The position numbers and the translations under genes are program-made. Positions 54,495 to 63,890 of a stretch of DNA of 64,000 bases are shown one piece after another. Each line of letters starts with the position of its first letter. The first letter of the stretch is position 1. The notes beneath the pieces are model-generated. The model ran no database searches, had not been told where the DNA came from, and was given only the letters and a program-made list of their open reading frames with translations. The DNA is from Enterococcus faecalis (GTDB taxonomy: Bacteria > Bacillota > Bacilli > Lactobacillales > Enterococcaceae). The stretch is from contig NZ_CP118962.1 in the NCBI RefSeq assembly GCF_029024925.1, forward strand, positions 2,326,001 through 2,390,000, given 5' to 3'.

Positions 54495-55940
54495 TTATAC
54501 TTCTTCGCCGTAATCTACAGGTTTATCAAATTCACCTGGTGCATCATCATAGATATGTCCGTAAATAATTACCGGCATTCCGTCATAGGATACATCAAAG
54601 ATTTTTGAAACTTCTGTTCCTGGCGTATTGATACAGCCATTACTACCAGCATCGGTTTTAAAGGCTTCTTTATCGCCATACTTATCCAATTTATGGTCGG
54701 AGTCATGAATCCCGATTTGTGTGACAACGCCACCTTGACTTAATAACGGCATCCAATATTTTACTGGCACACTGTATCGAGAACCATCAAGCATTTGACC
54801 TTCTAAATTCACATCGGTTGTCCGATATAAAATTGTATGGAATCCTGGTACTGTTGCGGTTCCTTTGTTATATCTGCCAGTAATGATATCTGTGGTGACT
54901 ATTTTTTTGCCATCAATGAAACAATACATTTTTTGATCTTTTAAATCAATTTCAATGTAATTATTGGCTATTTTACTATTTTCTTTGGTATCGCCAACCA
55001 ACGGAACAGTGATTGCATTCGTTTGTTCTTGGCTATTCAGCGCGTTTACTAGTAGATCTTGCGTTTTGGCCCCATCAATCGACCAGCCATAACTTCCGTT
55101 GTTTTTAAAACGACGTGTCGTGCCGTGAACATCTGTAAATAAAACTGGTTGATTAGCAGAACCATATGTTGTTTCTAATTGTGTCACCCAAGTAGTTAGT
55201 TTTTCTTTGTTGATTGTGCCATCATCATTCAGCACGTTTTGAATTTGTGTTTTATCAAAGGCTACTTTTTCACCATTAATATCAACTGTAATTGTTTTAT
55301 TTAACTTGTTATTGAGCGTTGTCAATGTTGCCTTTAACGTTTGATCCTCTTTTGTAATTTCAGGGGCTTTATAAAAATCTTTGGCATTGTATTGATAGTT
55401 GCCTTTTCCCGCTTCAACATCCGCAATAATCTGCTGATTTAAGCGCTGTGTGTCCACTACTGTGCCTTGTTCTTCAGGAACAATTTCAAAAGTGCCATTG
55501 CCTCGACGGATACTCGCATTTTTGCTTGGTTTCCCCTCTGGAAAACTTAAAGTCGCTAATTTAGCTTCTAGTTCTTTTTTGAATGCCTCGTTTAACGGTA
55601 GCTTCACCTTGCTACTGTGTAAATGGTCTTTTAAAAATTTTTGATCCAATTGGTATTTTTTAGGAAGTTGAATTTTTTCTTCTTTTGTCCCCGTTTGAAC
55701 CACAACTTCTTCGGTTTGATTAACTTGCGCTAATTTTTCTTCTGCAGCATTTACATTTAACCAGCCTACAGAAACTCCATTTACTTTTGTGGTTGGTAAA
55801 AAGTGACTTTGAAAATAAACATAACTGCCCCCAGCAACCAGAGCTAGTCCAACCAAAGAAGTAATAATTACTTTCTTTTTATTATTTTTTCCTGATTTTT
55901 GACGACATGTATTACGCATTTGCATTTCTTCTTTTTTCAT
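54495..55940 (-). CDS. L,D-transpeptidase (Ldtfs-type, YkuD catalytic domain)
   Basis: A 481-residue anchored enzyme: a short basic cytoplasmic N-terminus, one membrane helix (residues 24-43), two peptidoglycan-binding-4-type domains (about 50-330) and a C-terminal YkuD domain with HDSDHK and SNGC, placing the catalytic Cys near residue 436. It makes 3-3 cross-links that bypass penicillin-binding proteins; as I recall, the E. faecalis enzyme Ldtfs is EF2860. Start: ATG at 55940 behind AAAGGATG. Confidence 0.92.
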   Translation of the reverse strand: MKKEEMQMRNTCRQKSGKNNKKKVIITSLVGLALVAGGSYVYFQSHFLPTTKVNGVSVGWLNVNAAEEKLAQVNQTEEVVVQTGTKEEKIQLPKKYQLDQKFLKDHLHSSKVKLPLNEAFKKELEAKLATLSFPEGKPSKNASIRRGNGTFEIVPEEQGTVVDTQRLNQQIIADVEAGKGNYQYNAKDFYKAPEITKEDQTLKATLTTLNNKLNKTITVDINGEKVAFDKTQIQNVLNDDGTINKEKLTTWVTQLETTYGSANQPVLFTDVHGTTRRFKNNGSYGWSIDGAKTQDLLVNALNSQEQTNAITVPLVGDTKENSKIANNYIEIDLKDQKMYCFIDGKKIVTTDIITGRYNKGTATVPGFHTILYRTTDVNLEGQMLDGSRYSVPVKYWMPLLSQGGVVTQIGIHDSDHKLDKYGDKEAFKTDAGSNGCINTPGTEVSKIFDVSYDGMPVIIYGHIYDDAPGEFDKPVDYGEEV

Positions 55941-56086
55941 TTGTTCATCCTTTATATCAATAATTTTAGGTTTATTTCTTAGAGACTAGGCAACAAACAA
56001 CTGCGGTGATCTACAATCAAAAAAGGTTCCCTTTCTCTCGCAGATTAATTTTTTCAATTATACACTATTTTTATGTTGTTTTCAGC

Positions 56087-56950
56087 TTATTTTCCTTGTA
56101 AATCCTTTAATCTTAAAGAATTTGTATACTCTGTGACTTTTTTTGCTTCTTGTAAATGATACGTAAACTGGGCCATTTTAGCAAAATCCTGAGCGACGAC
56201 GTCAAAAAAGGCTTGTGTCTTTATTAAGCTGTTCCAACAAGCTTCTTTACTAGAAAAATCCAGCAACGATGCTAATTGATCCATCGTGTCAGGAGTGACA
56301 TAATTTTTCAGATACTTAAATTGTTTCCCAACAGAAATTGGCTCCGGTTCCTGCCAAGCCGCTTGCCAAGAAAGCAAGCGCAACAGTTCCTGCTGACAAT
56401 ATTCATAGAGATGTGTGACAGCGTAAAATAGTTCATTCCGACAAAGCCCCTTAACTACATACGTACTAACCCACCAAAATTCATTGCAACAATCGTTAAA
56501 TTGCTGCTGATCCGGAACTGTTACTGTATAATTTTTATCAGATGCTACAGGTAAAGGCGGCAAATTTTCATCTTTGTCTAACAAGATAATTGCTAAAGAA
56601 TCGCCTTCATGCCAATTATCTTTTTCTGCGAGAGGACACAACGTTAAATCGATACGTTGGCCATCTTCAAATAACATTAAAAATGTTTCCCGCGTCTTCG
56701 GTTCTGTGGGAAATAAGGTCATTTCCTTGGGACGTTGCATAATTAATGGTTGTCCAAATTTTGCTATCCACGTTGCTGTTTCAAAAAACTCAGCACATGG
56801 TTCTACAATATAAACAATGTCGAAATCTTGAAAACTATCTTTTGGCGCTTTCACATTCGTGCGAGACCCCACCATTCCCACAGCTCGAATGTGTTCTTCC
56901 TGTTTTGCTACATCCATAATAAGTTGAAACATTTCTTCTTCTGTACGCAT
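56087..56950 (-). CDS. ANT(6)-like aminoglycoside 6-adenylyltransferase homologue
   Basis: A 287-residue nucleotidyltransferase. The GSRTNVKAPKDSFQDFDIVY motif (Asp pair of the polymerase-beta-like fold) and FEDGQRIDLTLCP are present, as in AadK/AadE. Length matches ANT(6). Surrounding genes are core chromosomal, so this is likely an intrinsic homologue; streptomycin modification cannot be inferred from sequence alone. Start: ATG at 56950 behind GAGGGAG. Confidence 0.85.
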   Translation of the reverse strand: MRTEEEMFQLIMDVAKQEEHIRAVGMVGSRTNVKAPKDSFQDFDIVYIVEPCAEFFETATWIAKFGQPLIMQRPKEMTLFPTEPKTRETFLMLFEDGQRIDLTLCPLAEKDNWHEGDSLAIILLDKDENLPPLPVASDKNYTVTVPDQQQFNDCCNEFWWVSTYVVKGLCRNELFYAVTHLYEYCQQELLRLLSWQAAWQEPEPISVGKQFKYLKNYVTPDTMDQLASLLDFSSKEACWNSLIKTQAFFDVVAQDFAKMAQFTYHLQEAKKVTEYTNSLRLKDLQGK

Positions 56951-57071
56951 TCACTCGCTCCCTCTCTTCAAAAGTTTCTATTAAAACATAGATTTTTTTA
57001 TAAGTCTTTTGTTTTCTATCGCTTTTTCTATGGTACTTCGTATACACTAACATTACAAGGAGGGATGTTTC

Positions 57072-57653
57072 ATGCATTGGTTAAAAATAACAAGTTTATC
57101 CATTGTCAGTTTTGGCTTTTGTATTCTTTTGATTTTAGGTCTACTTATTTTTACTGGCAAAAATACGCAACCCACCGATAAACCAGATGCTATTTTAATT
57201 TTAGGAGCCCGTGTTTTAGGGACGTCTAAAGAAACCGCACTGCCCAGCCGTGTTTTGCAAGCTCGGTTAGATGTGGCTATCCCCTATATTAAAAAACACC
57301 CCGAGACACCCGTTATTGTTAGCGGAGGGCAAGGAGCAGATGAGCCGGCTACGGAAGCCGCGGTTATGAAACAATACTTGCTAAATAAAGGTGTTCCAGA
57401 AAAACAGATTCTCTTAGAAAATCGTGCCACACGCACCAAAGAAAATATTGTCAATTCACAAAAACTCCTTTCTTTTAAACGGCTAGTGATTGTTACTAGT
57501 GACTTTCACATGTACCGCTCGCAACTTTTAGCCAAGCGAGCAGGCATCTCAAATGTTTCAGGCATCACTGCGGCTTCTTCTTTTCCAAAAGATATCAAAA
57601 ATTTTGGTCGAGAGTTGCTTTCTTTAGGCTATGCCTTACTCTTTGATTGGTAA
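57072..57653 (+). CDS. YdcF/DUF218 family membrane-anchored protein
   Basis: A 193-residue protein with one N-terminal membrane helix (residues 5-28) and an extracytoplasmic DUF218 domain (DAILILGARVLG; VIVSGGQGADEPATEA; ENRATRTKENI; VTSDFHMYRS). SanA/YdcF relatives are linked to envelope homeostasis. Start: ATG at 57072 with AAGGAGGG. Confidence 0.9.
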   Translation: MHWLKITSLSIVSFGFCILLILGLLIFTGKNTQPTDKPDAILILGARVLGTSKETALPSRVLQARLDVAIPYIKKHPETPVIVSGGQGADEPATEAAVMKQYLLNKGVPEKQILLENRATRTKENIVNSQKLLSFKRLVIVTSDFHMYRSQLLAKRAGISNVSGITAASSFPKDIKNFGRELLSLGYALLFDW

Positions 57654-57695
57654 AAGAGCGTCCTTCGCAAGACCATTTTGCGAAGGACGCTTTTA
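57653..57695 (+). terminator. Terminator after the ydcF-like gene
   Basis: A stem GCGTCCTTCGCAA/TTGCGAAGGACGC (57658-57670 and 57678-57690) followed by TTTTAT. Confidence 0.87.
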
Positions 57696-57765
57696 TATTC
57701 TGTGGATTTGCTCACTTTTGTTCTCTTCTTCTTGTGTTTAAATTATAAAAATGATAACATATCTT

Positions 57766-57779
57766 TGTTAGCGCTTACA
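57766..57779 (+). promoter_or_regulatory. cre-like site upstream of the GH18 gene
   Basis: TGTTAGCGCTTACA matches the catabolite-responsive element consensus TGWAANCGNTNWCA with one mismatch. It lies 32 bases before the GH18 start, near the expected -10/+1 region, which suits CcpA repression. Confidence 0.7.
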
Positions 57780-57810
57780 AATAATATTTATTTTATAGGA
57801 GGAGAAAGTT

Positions 57811-58755
57811 ATGGGGCATCAATTGAGCACTCATTTTTTTAACAAGAAAACAGGGATTATTTCAACTTTTTTAAGTTTGATACTTTTAGTCGGTGGGTTA
57901 TTGTTTGCACTACCTGCATTTGAAGTACAAGCAGCATCAACTGTTACACCTAAAACAGTCATGTATGTAGAAGTAAACAACCACGATTTTAACAATGTGG
58001 GAAAATATACTTTAGCTGGAACCAATCAACCTGCTTTTGATATGGGGATTATTTTTGCAGCCAATATTAATTATGATACGGTCAATAAAAAACCTTACTT
58101 ATATCTAAATGAACGGGTCCAACAAACTTTAAACGAAGCTGAAACACAAATTCGTCCAGTTCAAGCACGCGGCACTAAAGTCCTATTGTCTATTTTAGGC
58201 AACCATGAAGGCGCTGGCTTTGCTAACTTCCCAACTTACGAAAGTGCGGATGCCTTTGCAGCTCAATTAGAACAAGTCGTTAATACGTATCATTTAGATG
58301 GTATTGATTTTGATGATGAGTATGCTGAATACGGAAAAAATGGGACGCCTCAACCAAATAATTCTTCGTTCATTTGGTTACTTCAAGCCTTAAGAAATCG
58401 CTTAGGTAATGATAAATTAATTACTTTTTATAATATTGGACCAGCGGCTGCGAACTCTTCAGCTAATCCTCAAATGAGTTCTTTAATTGATTATGCTTGG
58501 AACCCTTATTATAGTACCTGGAATCCGCCACAAATTGCGGGGATGCCTGCTTCTCGTTTAGGTGCTTCTGCCGTTGAAGTTGGTGTCAATCAAAATCTAG
58601 CTGCGCAATATGCTAAACGTACAAAAGCGGAGCAATATGGTATTTATCTAATGTATAACCTCCCAGGAAAAGATTCATCTGCGTATATCTCGGCGGCGAC
58701 ACAAGAACTTTATGGTCGAAAAACGAACTATTCACCAACTGTTCCAACACCTTAA
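57811..58755 (+). CDS. Secreted GH18 endo-beta-N-acetylglucosaminidase (EfEndo18A-like)
   Basis: A 314-residue secreted glycosidase: signal peptide of about 41-42 residues (cleavage near VQA-AS) and a single GH18 domain. The catalytic DGIDFDDE motif is at residues 163-170, with Glu170 as proton donor. As I recall, E. faecalis EfEndo18A (EF2863) cleaves N-glycans of the high-mannose type. Start: ATG at 57811 with AGGAGGAG. A cre-like site indicates catabolite control. No wall anchor is present. Confidence 0.92.
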   Translation: MGHQLSTHFFNKKTGIISTFLSLILLVGGLLFALPAFEVQAASTVTPKTVMYVEVNNHDFNNVGKYTLAGTNQPAFDMGIIFAANINYDTVNKKPYLYLNERVQQTLNEAETQIRPVQARGTKVLLSILGNHEGAGFANFPTYESADAFAAQLEQVVNTYHLDGIDFDDEYAEYGKNGTPQPNNSSFIWLLQALRNRLGNDKLITFYNIGPAAANSSANPQMSSLIDYAWNPYYSTWNPPQIAGMPASRLGASAVEVGVNQNLAAQYAKRTKAEQYGIYLMYNLPGKDSSAYISAATQELYGRKTNYSPTVPTP

Positions 58756-58794
58756 TATTATCTCGTGTCTACAAGCGCCAACATGTAAAGAGTT

Positions 58795-58824
58795 AAAAGC
58801 CAGCTTACTACAAGCTGGCTTTTT
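58795..58824 (+). terminator. Terminator after the GH18 gene
   Basis: A stem AAAGCCAGCTT/AAGCTGGCTTT (58795-58824) followed by a T-run on the plus strand. Confidence 0.85.
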
Positions 58825-58895
58825 GGTATCTTGAGCGAATAGTTTTACACAAAAAAAGACCCGCCCTTTGGGTAAGGACGGGAAAGGAGTTAAAA

Positions 58896-58973
58896 ATGAA
58901 AAAGTGTTTTGTGTTGTTAAGGTTGTTTGTTGATATGCTTATATCTTACAAACTAAATGTGAAGATTTTGTGA
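58896..58973 (+). CDS. Possible 25-residue small protein
   Basis: AAAGGAG is followed by ATG at 58896 and 25 codons (MKKCFVLLRLFVDMLISYKL...). The peptide is basic and hydrophobic. A GC-rich small stem (CCCG...CGGG, about 58859-58882) precedes it. I know no family; it could also be a leader or a non-coding remnant. Confidence 0.3.
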   Translation: MKKCFVLLRLFVDMLISYKLNVKIL

Positions 58974-59033
58974 TCATTTCATTCTTATTTTGCTACTTTT
59001 ATAGGAATTAAATAGATTGCCACTAGACTATCT

Positions 59034-59864
59034 TTAGTTGCCTCGTGCATCCGTTATTCTGACTGCTCCTTGTGGTGATACTCTGTAAAAACCGACAGTC
59101 CCTGTCCCTCCATTTGCAACCATCTGTTTCGATTGGGCTCTAAAAAAGAAGTCATTTCCATTCATACCCAAAAATCCAAGGTTCGTATCATTATTTTCTG
59201 CATCAGTCAGTGTCTTTCTAATATATGTCTCTGCTTTTTCTTGTGTATCGATGATTTTTGCCTCTTCATTTTGGTCTTGATTTTCCTCTTCAGAAGAACG
59301 ATAGTAATACTCTTCCGCAGGATAATTTCCACTATCTTGAGTAATTAACAATCGCGGTTTCGTCTTATCCGATTGGTCGCCGTTAGGATTTTCAACACCA
59401 ATTCTATATAATAATAGCGCAGCACCAGTAGGCCCCCACCTAATACTTAAGCTTGTAATTGGTCGCGACTCATCAGTAGGTGAATCCTTCGTAATCATTC
59501 CTCCGGTATTTGTACTACCATCAGGATGAATGATCAAACTCTCTCCTTTACCATTTTTCCATGTTCCAACTAAAGTAGTAAAATCGCCAGCATTAATCGC
59601 TGTAGTATCTAAATCAGCTACAGTTAGCTGACTGTTGTCTTCATCAGCTGTGGACTCTTCATTTTTCACTGATTCGTTAGACTCGACACTGCTGCTCGCT
59701 TGTTCGTTTGTCTTATCAATTGTTTCACTCGTTTTTTCATTCGTCTCTTCAACTTTAGAGGATGCCTCCGTTGAAGCGGTTACTTTCTTTTCTTTTGGTT
59801 CCCGACAAGCAGTTAATGATAAAACCGCTAGCACGACAAAAAACGCTAACATTCCCTTTTTCAC
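59034..59864 (-). CDS. Lipoprotein with GxW-DG beta domain (DUF6287-like)
   Basis: A 276-residue lipoprotein: lipobox LTAC (Cys about 19), a Ser/Thr/Glu-rich linker (about 25-80) and a C-terminal domain beginning FTTLVGTWKNGKGESLIIHPDG. The same kind of motif occurs in the LysM lipoprotein at 45.5 kb. Start: GTG at 59864 with GGGGTG nine bases upstream. Function unknown. It stands alone on the minus strand. Confidence 0.78.
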   Translation of the reverse strand: MKKGMLAFFVVLAVLSLTACREPKEKKVTASTEASSKVEETNEKTSETIDKTNEQASSSVESNESVKNEESTADEDNSQLTVADLDTTAINAGDFTTLVGTWKNGKGESLIIHPDGSTNTGGMITKDSPTDESRPITSLSIRWGPTGAALLLYRIGVENPNGDQSDKTKPRLLITQDSGNYPAEEYYYRSSEEENQDQNEEAKIIDTQEKAETYIRKTLTDAENNDTNLGFLGMNGNDFFFRAQSKQMVANGGTGTVGFYRVSPQGAVRITDARGN

Positions 59865-60030
59865 GCCTATTCACCCCGTTCAATGATCTATCTTACTAGA
59901 CTATTGTACTATTAATTCAACTGTTTAGACAAATATTTATGGAACAGACAAAAGTTGAACCTGTCATTGAATGCTTTGTGTCACATGGACCTATCAATCA
60001 ACTTTCTTTTTTCTATGTATTATATGAAAA

Positions 60031-60069
60031 AAAGTGAGCCATCAGTCAAAATGACCGATGGCTCACTTT
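60031..60069 (-). terminator. Terminator of yebC
   Basis: A perfect 13-base stem (60031-60043 and 60057-60069) with A/T runs on both sides, 30 bases beyond the yebC stop. Confidence 0.84.
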
Positions 60070-60098
60070 CTAAATCTTCAAATAAACGAACAAATGGA

Positions 60099-60818
60099 TT
60101 ATTCAGGTAAATCTACATTATGATGGACTTTCTGAACATCTTCTAAATCTTCTAAAACGTCTAACATTTTTTCAAAGTTCCCTAAATCGTCGCCTTCTAA
60201 TGTTACTTCGTTTTGTGGAACCATTTCTAACTCAGTAACCGTGAATTCTTCAATGCCTTTTTCTTTTAACGCTTCTTGTGCATGGTGGAAATCTTCTGGT
60301 TCTGTGTAAACGATAATTTGACCGTCTTCTTCAACAACATCGCGAACATCAATGTCTTTTTCCATTAAGTATTCTAAAATTTCATCCGCATCGTCACCAG
60401 CAAAGCCAATGATACCTGTATTATCAAACATGTAGGAAACAGCACCGCTGACACCCATGTTTCCGCCGTTTTTACCAAATGCGGCCCGCACATCTGCTGC
60501 TGTTCGGTTCACGTTGTTTGTTAAAGCATCAACAATGACCATTGAACCATTTGGCCCAAATCCTTCATAGCGTAATTCAGAATATTGTTCATCTGCTGAA
60601 CCTTTTGCTTTTTCAATAGCGCGATCAATAATATGTTTTGGTACATTGTATGTTTTGGCGCGTTCGATTACAAACCGTAATTTTTGGTTTGCATGAGGAT
60701 CAGGGTCTCCTGACTTCGCTGCTACGTAAATTTCAATCCCGAATTTTGCATAAACACGGCTATTGTTTGCGTCTTTGGCAGCTTTTTTCTCTTTAATATT
60801 TGCCCATTTACGGCCCAT
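60099..60818 (-). CDS. yebC: YebC/PmpR family protein
   Basis: A 239-residue protein, normal family length: [27 protein letters not shown], then [20 protein letters not shown] and [14 protein letters not shown]. The family is annotated as a transcription factor, and more recently as a ribosome-associated factor that helps at proline stretches. Start: ATG at 60818. Single gene. Confidence 0.95.
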   Translation of the reverse strand: MGRKWANIKEKKAAKDANNSRVYAKFGIEIYVAAKSGDPDPHANQKLRFVIERAKTYNVPKHIIDRAIEKAKGSADEQYSELRYEGFGPNGSMVIVDALTNNVNRTAADVRAAFGKNGGNMGVSGAVSYMFDNTGIIGFAGDDADEILEYLMEKDIDVRDVVEEDGQIIVYTEPEDFHHAQEALKEKGIEEFTVTELEMVPQNEVTLEGDDLGNFEKMLDVLEDLEDVQKVHHNVDLPE

Positions 60819-60904
60819 ATTCTCACTTCGCTTTCTCTGATTTGTTGTTAGTATCTTATCCCTTGTTTATTATACTGGGGAAACTGATTTTTGTTAAGTA
60901 TTTT

Positions 60905-62083
60905 TTAGGTATCTGGCGAAAATCGTAAGGGAAACCGACCAAAATTTTGTTCTTTTAAAGAAGAATCTCCCATTTGGTATAGTTGATTGGCGCGAATATC
61001 TAACGAAAGCATTGCGCGGTTTTCTTTAGATACTTTGGAAATTACCGGCAATTGAATCTGTGCTTTGGTTTCTTTTAGATAAGCTTGTCCCTTTGGCGTA
61101 AATCCTAGCACATGGAGATAACTGTTTTGCCAAACAGTTTCAACTTCTTCTTTGGTCATATTTAACAATATATAGGTTGCTAATCGTTGCAATCTTGTCC
61201 AAGTATAACGCTTCGTTTTCATACGTTCCATTAATTCGTGAAAAGAACCTGCTGCTTGGATTTGATCTTTTAGTCGATATTCAAGTCCTTCCGTCATTTG
61301 GTAAATGGCTTGTAACTCTTCTAACGAGGATTGAACAATTTTATACTTTAGGAAGGGCCAATAATTTTCCCATGAAATCATTGTCTGTGTTTGTAAATGT
61401 TGTGCGGTTATAGAAGGCACCGTTGGCAGCACTTGCGTTATTTCTTGTTGAAAAACACTTTGCCTAATCGCCGTGGCGCTAGCAACTTTCCCAGAAATCG
61501 TTGCATCATGAAAGCCCGCTTGTTTTCTAGCAATTGGGTAGAGCGTCATCGGGGTTGGATACGTGGCATTTTCCTTTGCATAACTCATCCCCAAAATATG
61601 ATTAGGCGAAGAAAAATCGAACCTGCTTTCAGGATATACTTGACGAAAAACAGCAGTCATTTTTTGTGGATAACTCAATTGTTTGTCTGTCAATGCGTGG
61701 AACGTTTGATCAATTAAGGATTGATTTTCTTGGACAAACTGGCCGAAAGCCGCATAATCAATTGCGCTTGTACTATCTGTTCCAAAACATAAGCTCTCAC
61801 ATTGCAACGCCTGCAATAACTTTATACCGCCTTTGGCAAAGTAATCCGCAGACTGTACCGACCAAGCTGTCGGCAATTCAATGACTAAATCCACACCATT
61901 TTGCAAAGCTTCTTCTGCTCTGGCCCACTTATCTAGTAAGGCTGGTTCTCCTCTTTGTAAAAAATTTCCACTCATTATAGCAATTACTACTTCAGCTCCG
62001 CTTTGTTGGCGAGCTTGTTGGGCATGATAGCGATGTCCATTATGAAAGGGATTATATTCCACGATAATGCCACAGGCTTTCAC
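60905..62083 (-). CDS. tmcAL: TmcAL, tRNA(Met) cytidine acetate ligase
   Basis: A 392-residue nucleotidyltransferase-fold enzyme that makes ac4C34 of elongator tRNA-Met from acetate and ATP. The motifs [17 protein letters not shown] and [19 protein letters not shown] are typical. I choose the GTG at 62083 ([11 protein letters not shown]), with GGAGG eight bases upstream. The GTG three codons earlier lies in that site. Former name YlbM. Confidence 0.92.
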
Positions 62084-62172
62084 TCTAGCCACCTCCGTTA
62101 TAAAAAAATGGACTTATCAGCAAAGAGACAAACGTTTTTAAGCGCTGTCCCAAGCTCATAAGCCAAATCTTA

Positions 62173-62913
62173 TTAATCTCTTTGACAAACAAAGAACCAG
62201 CGTTCACTTGTTTCAGTTGGTGCTTCATCTGTAAAGTCTGCATAAACTTTGACGTTCATGAAACCAGCACTTTCTAACATTCGTAAATAGTTATCTAACG
62301 AATAGGTTCGTTCTTGATGCAATTCATCATACCGAACAAAGTGCTCATCTGTTTCCTGTTCTTTCACAAAAAATGTTAAGAAATGTTCGATGCTGTGTTC
62401 TTTTTCACCAGCGTAACTATCCCATAGAAAAGCAAATTCTTCTGTTTGATAATGATAGCTATATTCTGGAAAAACTGAATCAATTTTGTAAGTAGAATGA
62501 ACATCAAAAATGAACGTTCCTTCCTCTTCTAACGCTTGATAAACTTCATCGAACACTTGTTGTACTTCTTGGCGATTAGCCATGTAGCATAGTGAATCAG
62601 AAAAACAAGTGATGGCTTGGTATTGTCCCACTTCAGATAAATCTAGCATATTTCCCTGAACAAATTGAACTGGCACTTCTTCTTCAAAGGCCCGTTCACT
62701 AGCAATCATCAACATTTCTTCTGATAAGTCTAAGGCTGTCACATCGTAACCACTTTTCGCGAAATCAACTGCTAAAGCGCCTGTACCACAAGCCATTTCA
62801 AGAATTTGTTGGGTTCCTTGTGGGAGATGACGATTGGAAAAATCCAACCATTTTTGGTATAGGCTTTCGTCCATCACTTCGTCATAGACGAAAGCAAATG
62901 TTTCATAGGCCAT
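62173..62913 (-). CDS. Class I SAM-dependent methyltransferase (YqeM-like)
   Basis: A 246-residue methyltransferase with the SAM motif ILEMACGTGALAVDFAKSG and acidic DVTALDLSEEM. It is one base downstream of rsfS and belongs to the nadD-yqeK-rsfS-yqeM operon. Substrate unknown. Confidence 0.92.
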   Translation of the reverse strand: MAYETFAFVYDEVMDESLYQKWLDFSNRHLPQGTQQILEMACGTGALAVDFAKSGYDVTALDLSEEMLMIASERAFEEEVPVQFVQGNMLDLSEVGQYQAITCFSDSLCYMANRQEVQQVFDEVYQALEEEGTFIFDVHSTYKIDSVFPEYSYHYQTEEFAFLWDSYAGEKEHSIEHFLTFFVKEQETDEHFVRYDELHQERTYSLDNYLRMLESAGFMNVKVYADFTDEAPTETSERWFFVCQRD

Positions 62914-62914
62914 T

Positions 62915-63268
62915 TTAGTCGACCCAAGCGCTTAGATCAACCATTGGGGCATCTGACCATAATTTTTCTAAGTTGTAAAAGGCACGTTCTGAAGATTGGA
63001 ATACATGGACAATAACATCGCCTAAATCGATTAAAATCCATTTTCCGCCTTCTTTACCTTCCACACGCTTGACTTCTACTTGATTTTTGGCTTCTTGTTC
63101 GTTAATTTCATCAACAATCGCATTGATTTGACGTTCACTATTGGCTTGGCAAATTAAAAAATAATCTGCTAATAATGAAATCTCTCTTACGTCTAATGCG
63201 ACAATTTCTTCTGCTCGTTTTGAATCTGCTGCTTTGACAGCAATTTCTAAAATTTTCTGGCTATCTAT
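62915..63268 (-). CDS. rsfS: RsfS, ribosome silencing factor, with non-canonical ATA start
   Basis: A 117-residue protein of the RsfS/Iojap/YbeB family (KRAEEIVALDVREISLLADYF; GGKWILIDLGDVIVHVF; YNLEKLW), which blocks subunit joining via bL14. No ATG, GTG or TTG lies between the upstream in-frame TAG and the conserved region. AGGAGG at 63277-63282 is eight bases before ATA (63266-63268) and five before ATC. Starting at ATA gives (M)DSQKILEIAVKAADSKRAE, which aligns residue for residue with Bacillus YqeL. A length-based caller would miss this gene. Confidence 0.92.
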   Translation of the reverse strand: MDSQKILEIAVKAADSKRAEEIVALDVREISLLADYFLICQANSERQINAIVDEINEQEAKNQVEVKRVEGKEGGKWILIDLGDVIVHVFQSSERAFYNLEKLWSDAPMVDLSAWVD

Positions 63269-63299
63269 GATAGTTCCCTCCTAGTAATTCTTTCTTCTT

Positions 63300-63890
63300 T
63301 TATTTTTGATTAACGACCCATTGATTGTAGGTCTCTAACGTTTTTGGATAAATTTTATGTTCTTGTTCAATCAAATGTAACAAGGTATGTTTCGTTTCAT
63401 AAGCAACCGCTGCATCTAAGTCAACAAGGGCAATTTCACGGGCTTCTTTCACACCTGGAAAATCACGTCCTGGTTCAATGTAATCTGCGACATAAATAAT
63501 TTTATCTAGCAAGCTCATCTTAGCAGCCCCAGTTGTATGCACACGAATTGCCTGCAAGATTTCTTCGTCATCAATGGCTAATTCCCGTTGGACAATATCC
63601 GCCCCAACTAAGCCATGCCAAATTTCATTGCCATAGTTTAATAAAGTCAAATCAAAACCATCTCGGCGAATAATCAACTCGAATTCATCGTTTGGACGTT
63701 CTTTGGCGTAATCATGCGTCAAAGCAGCAATACTGGCTTTCGCTTCATCGGCACCATATTTCGCTGCCAAGGCCACAGCTGTTTCCTCGACTCCTAACAC
63801 ATGGCGAAAGCGACGTTCACTCATTTGCATTTGAACTTTTTGCATTAATAATTCACGTTGTGCAGCATCATAATTTGTTATCCAGCTCAT
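63300..63890 (-). CDS. yqeK: YqeK, HD-domain bis(5'-nucleosyl)-tetraphosphatase
   Basis: A 196-residue HD hydrolase: [37 protein letters not shown] and IRVHTTG supply the metal ligands. The family splits Ap4A symmetrically. It overlaps the nadD end by 23 bases; this fits the conserved nadD-yqeK-rsfS order. Start: ATG at 63890 with AAGGGA upstream. Confidence 0.94.
   Translation of the reverse strand: MSWITNYDAAQRELLMQKVQMQMSERRFRHVLGVEETAVALAAKYGADEAKASIAALTHDYAKERPNDEFELIIRRDGFDLTLLNYGNEIWHGLVGADIVQRELAIDDEEILQAIRVHTTGAAKMSLLDKIIYVADYIEPGRDFPGVKEAREIALVDLDAAVAYETKHTLLHLIEQEHKIYPKTLETYNQWVVNQK

Noticed and set aside
56087-56950. ANT(6)-like gene as an acquired resistance gene
   Set aside because: No mobile elements flank it and its neighbours are core envelope genes; an intrinsic homologue is more likely.
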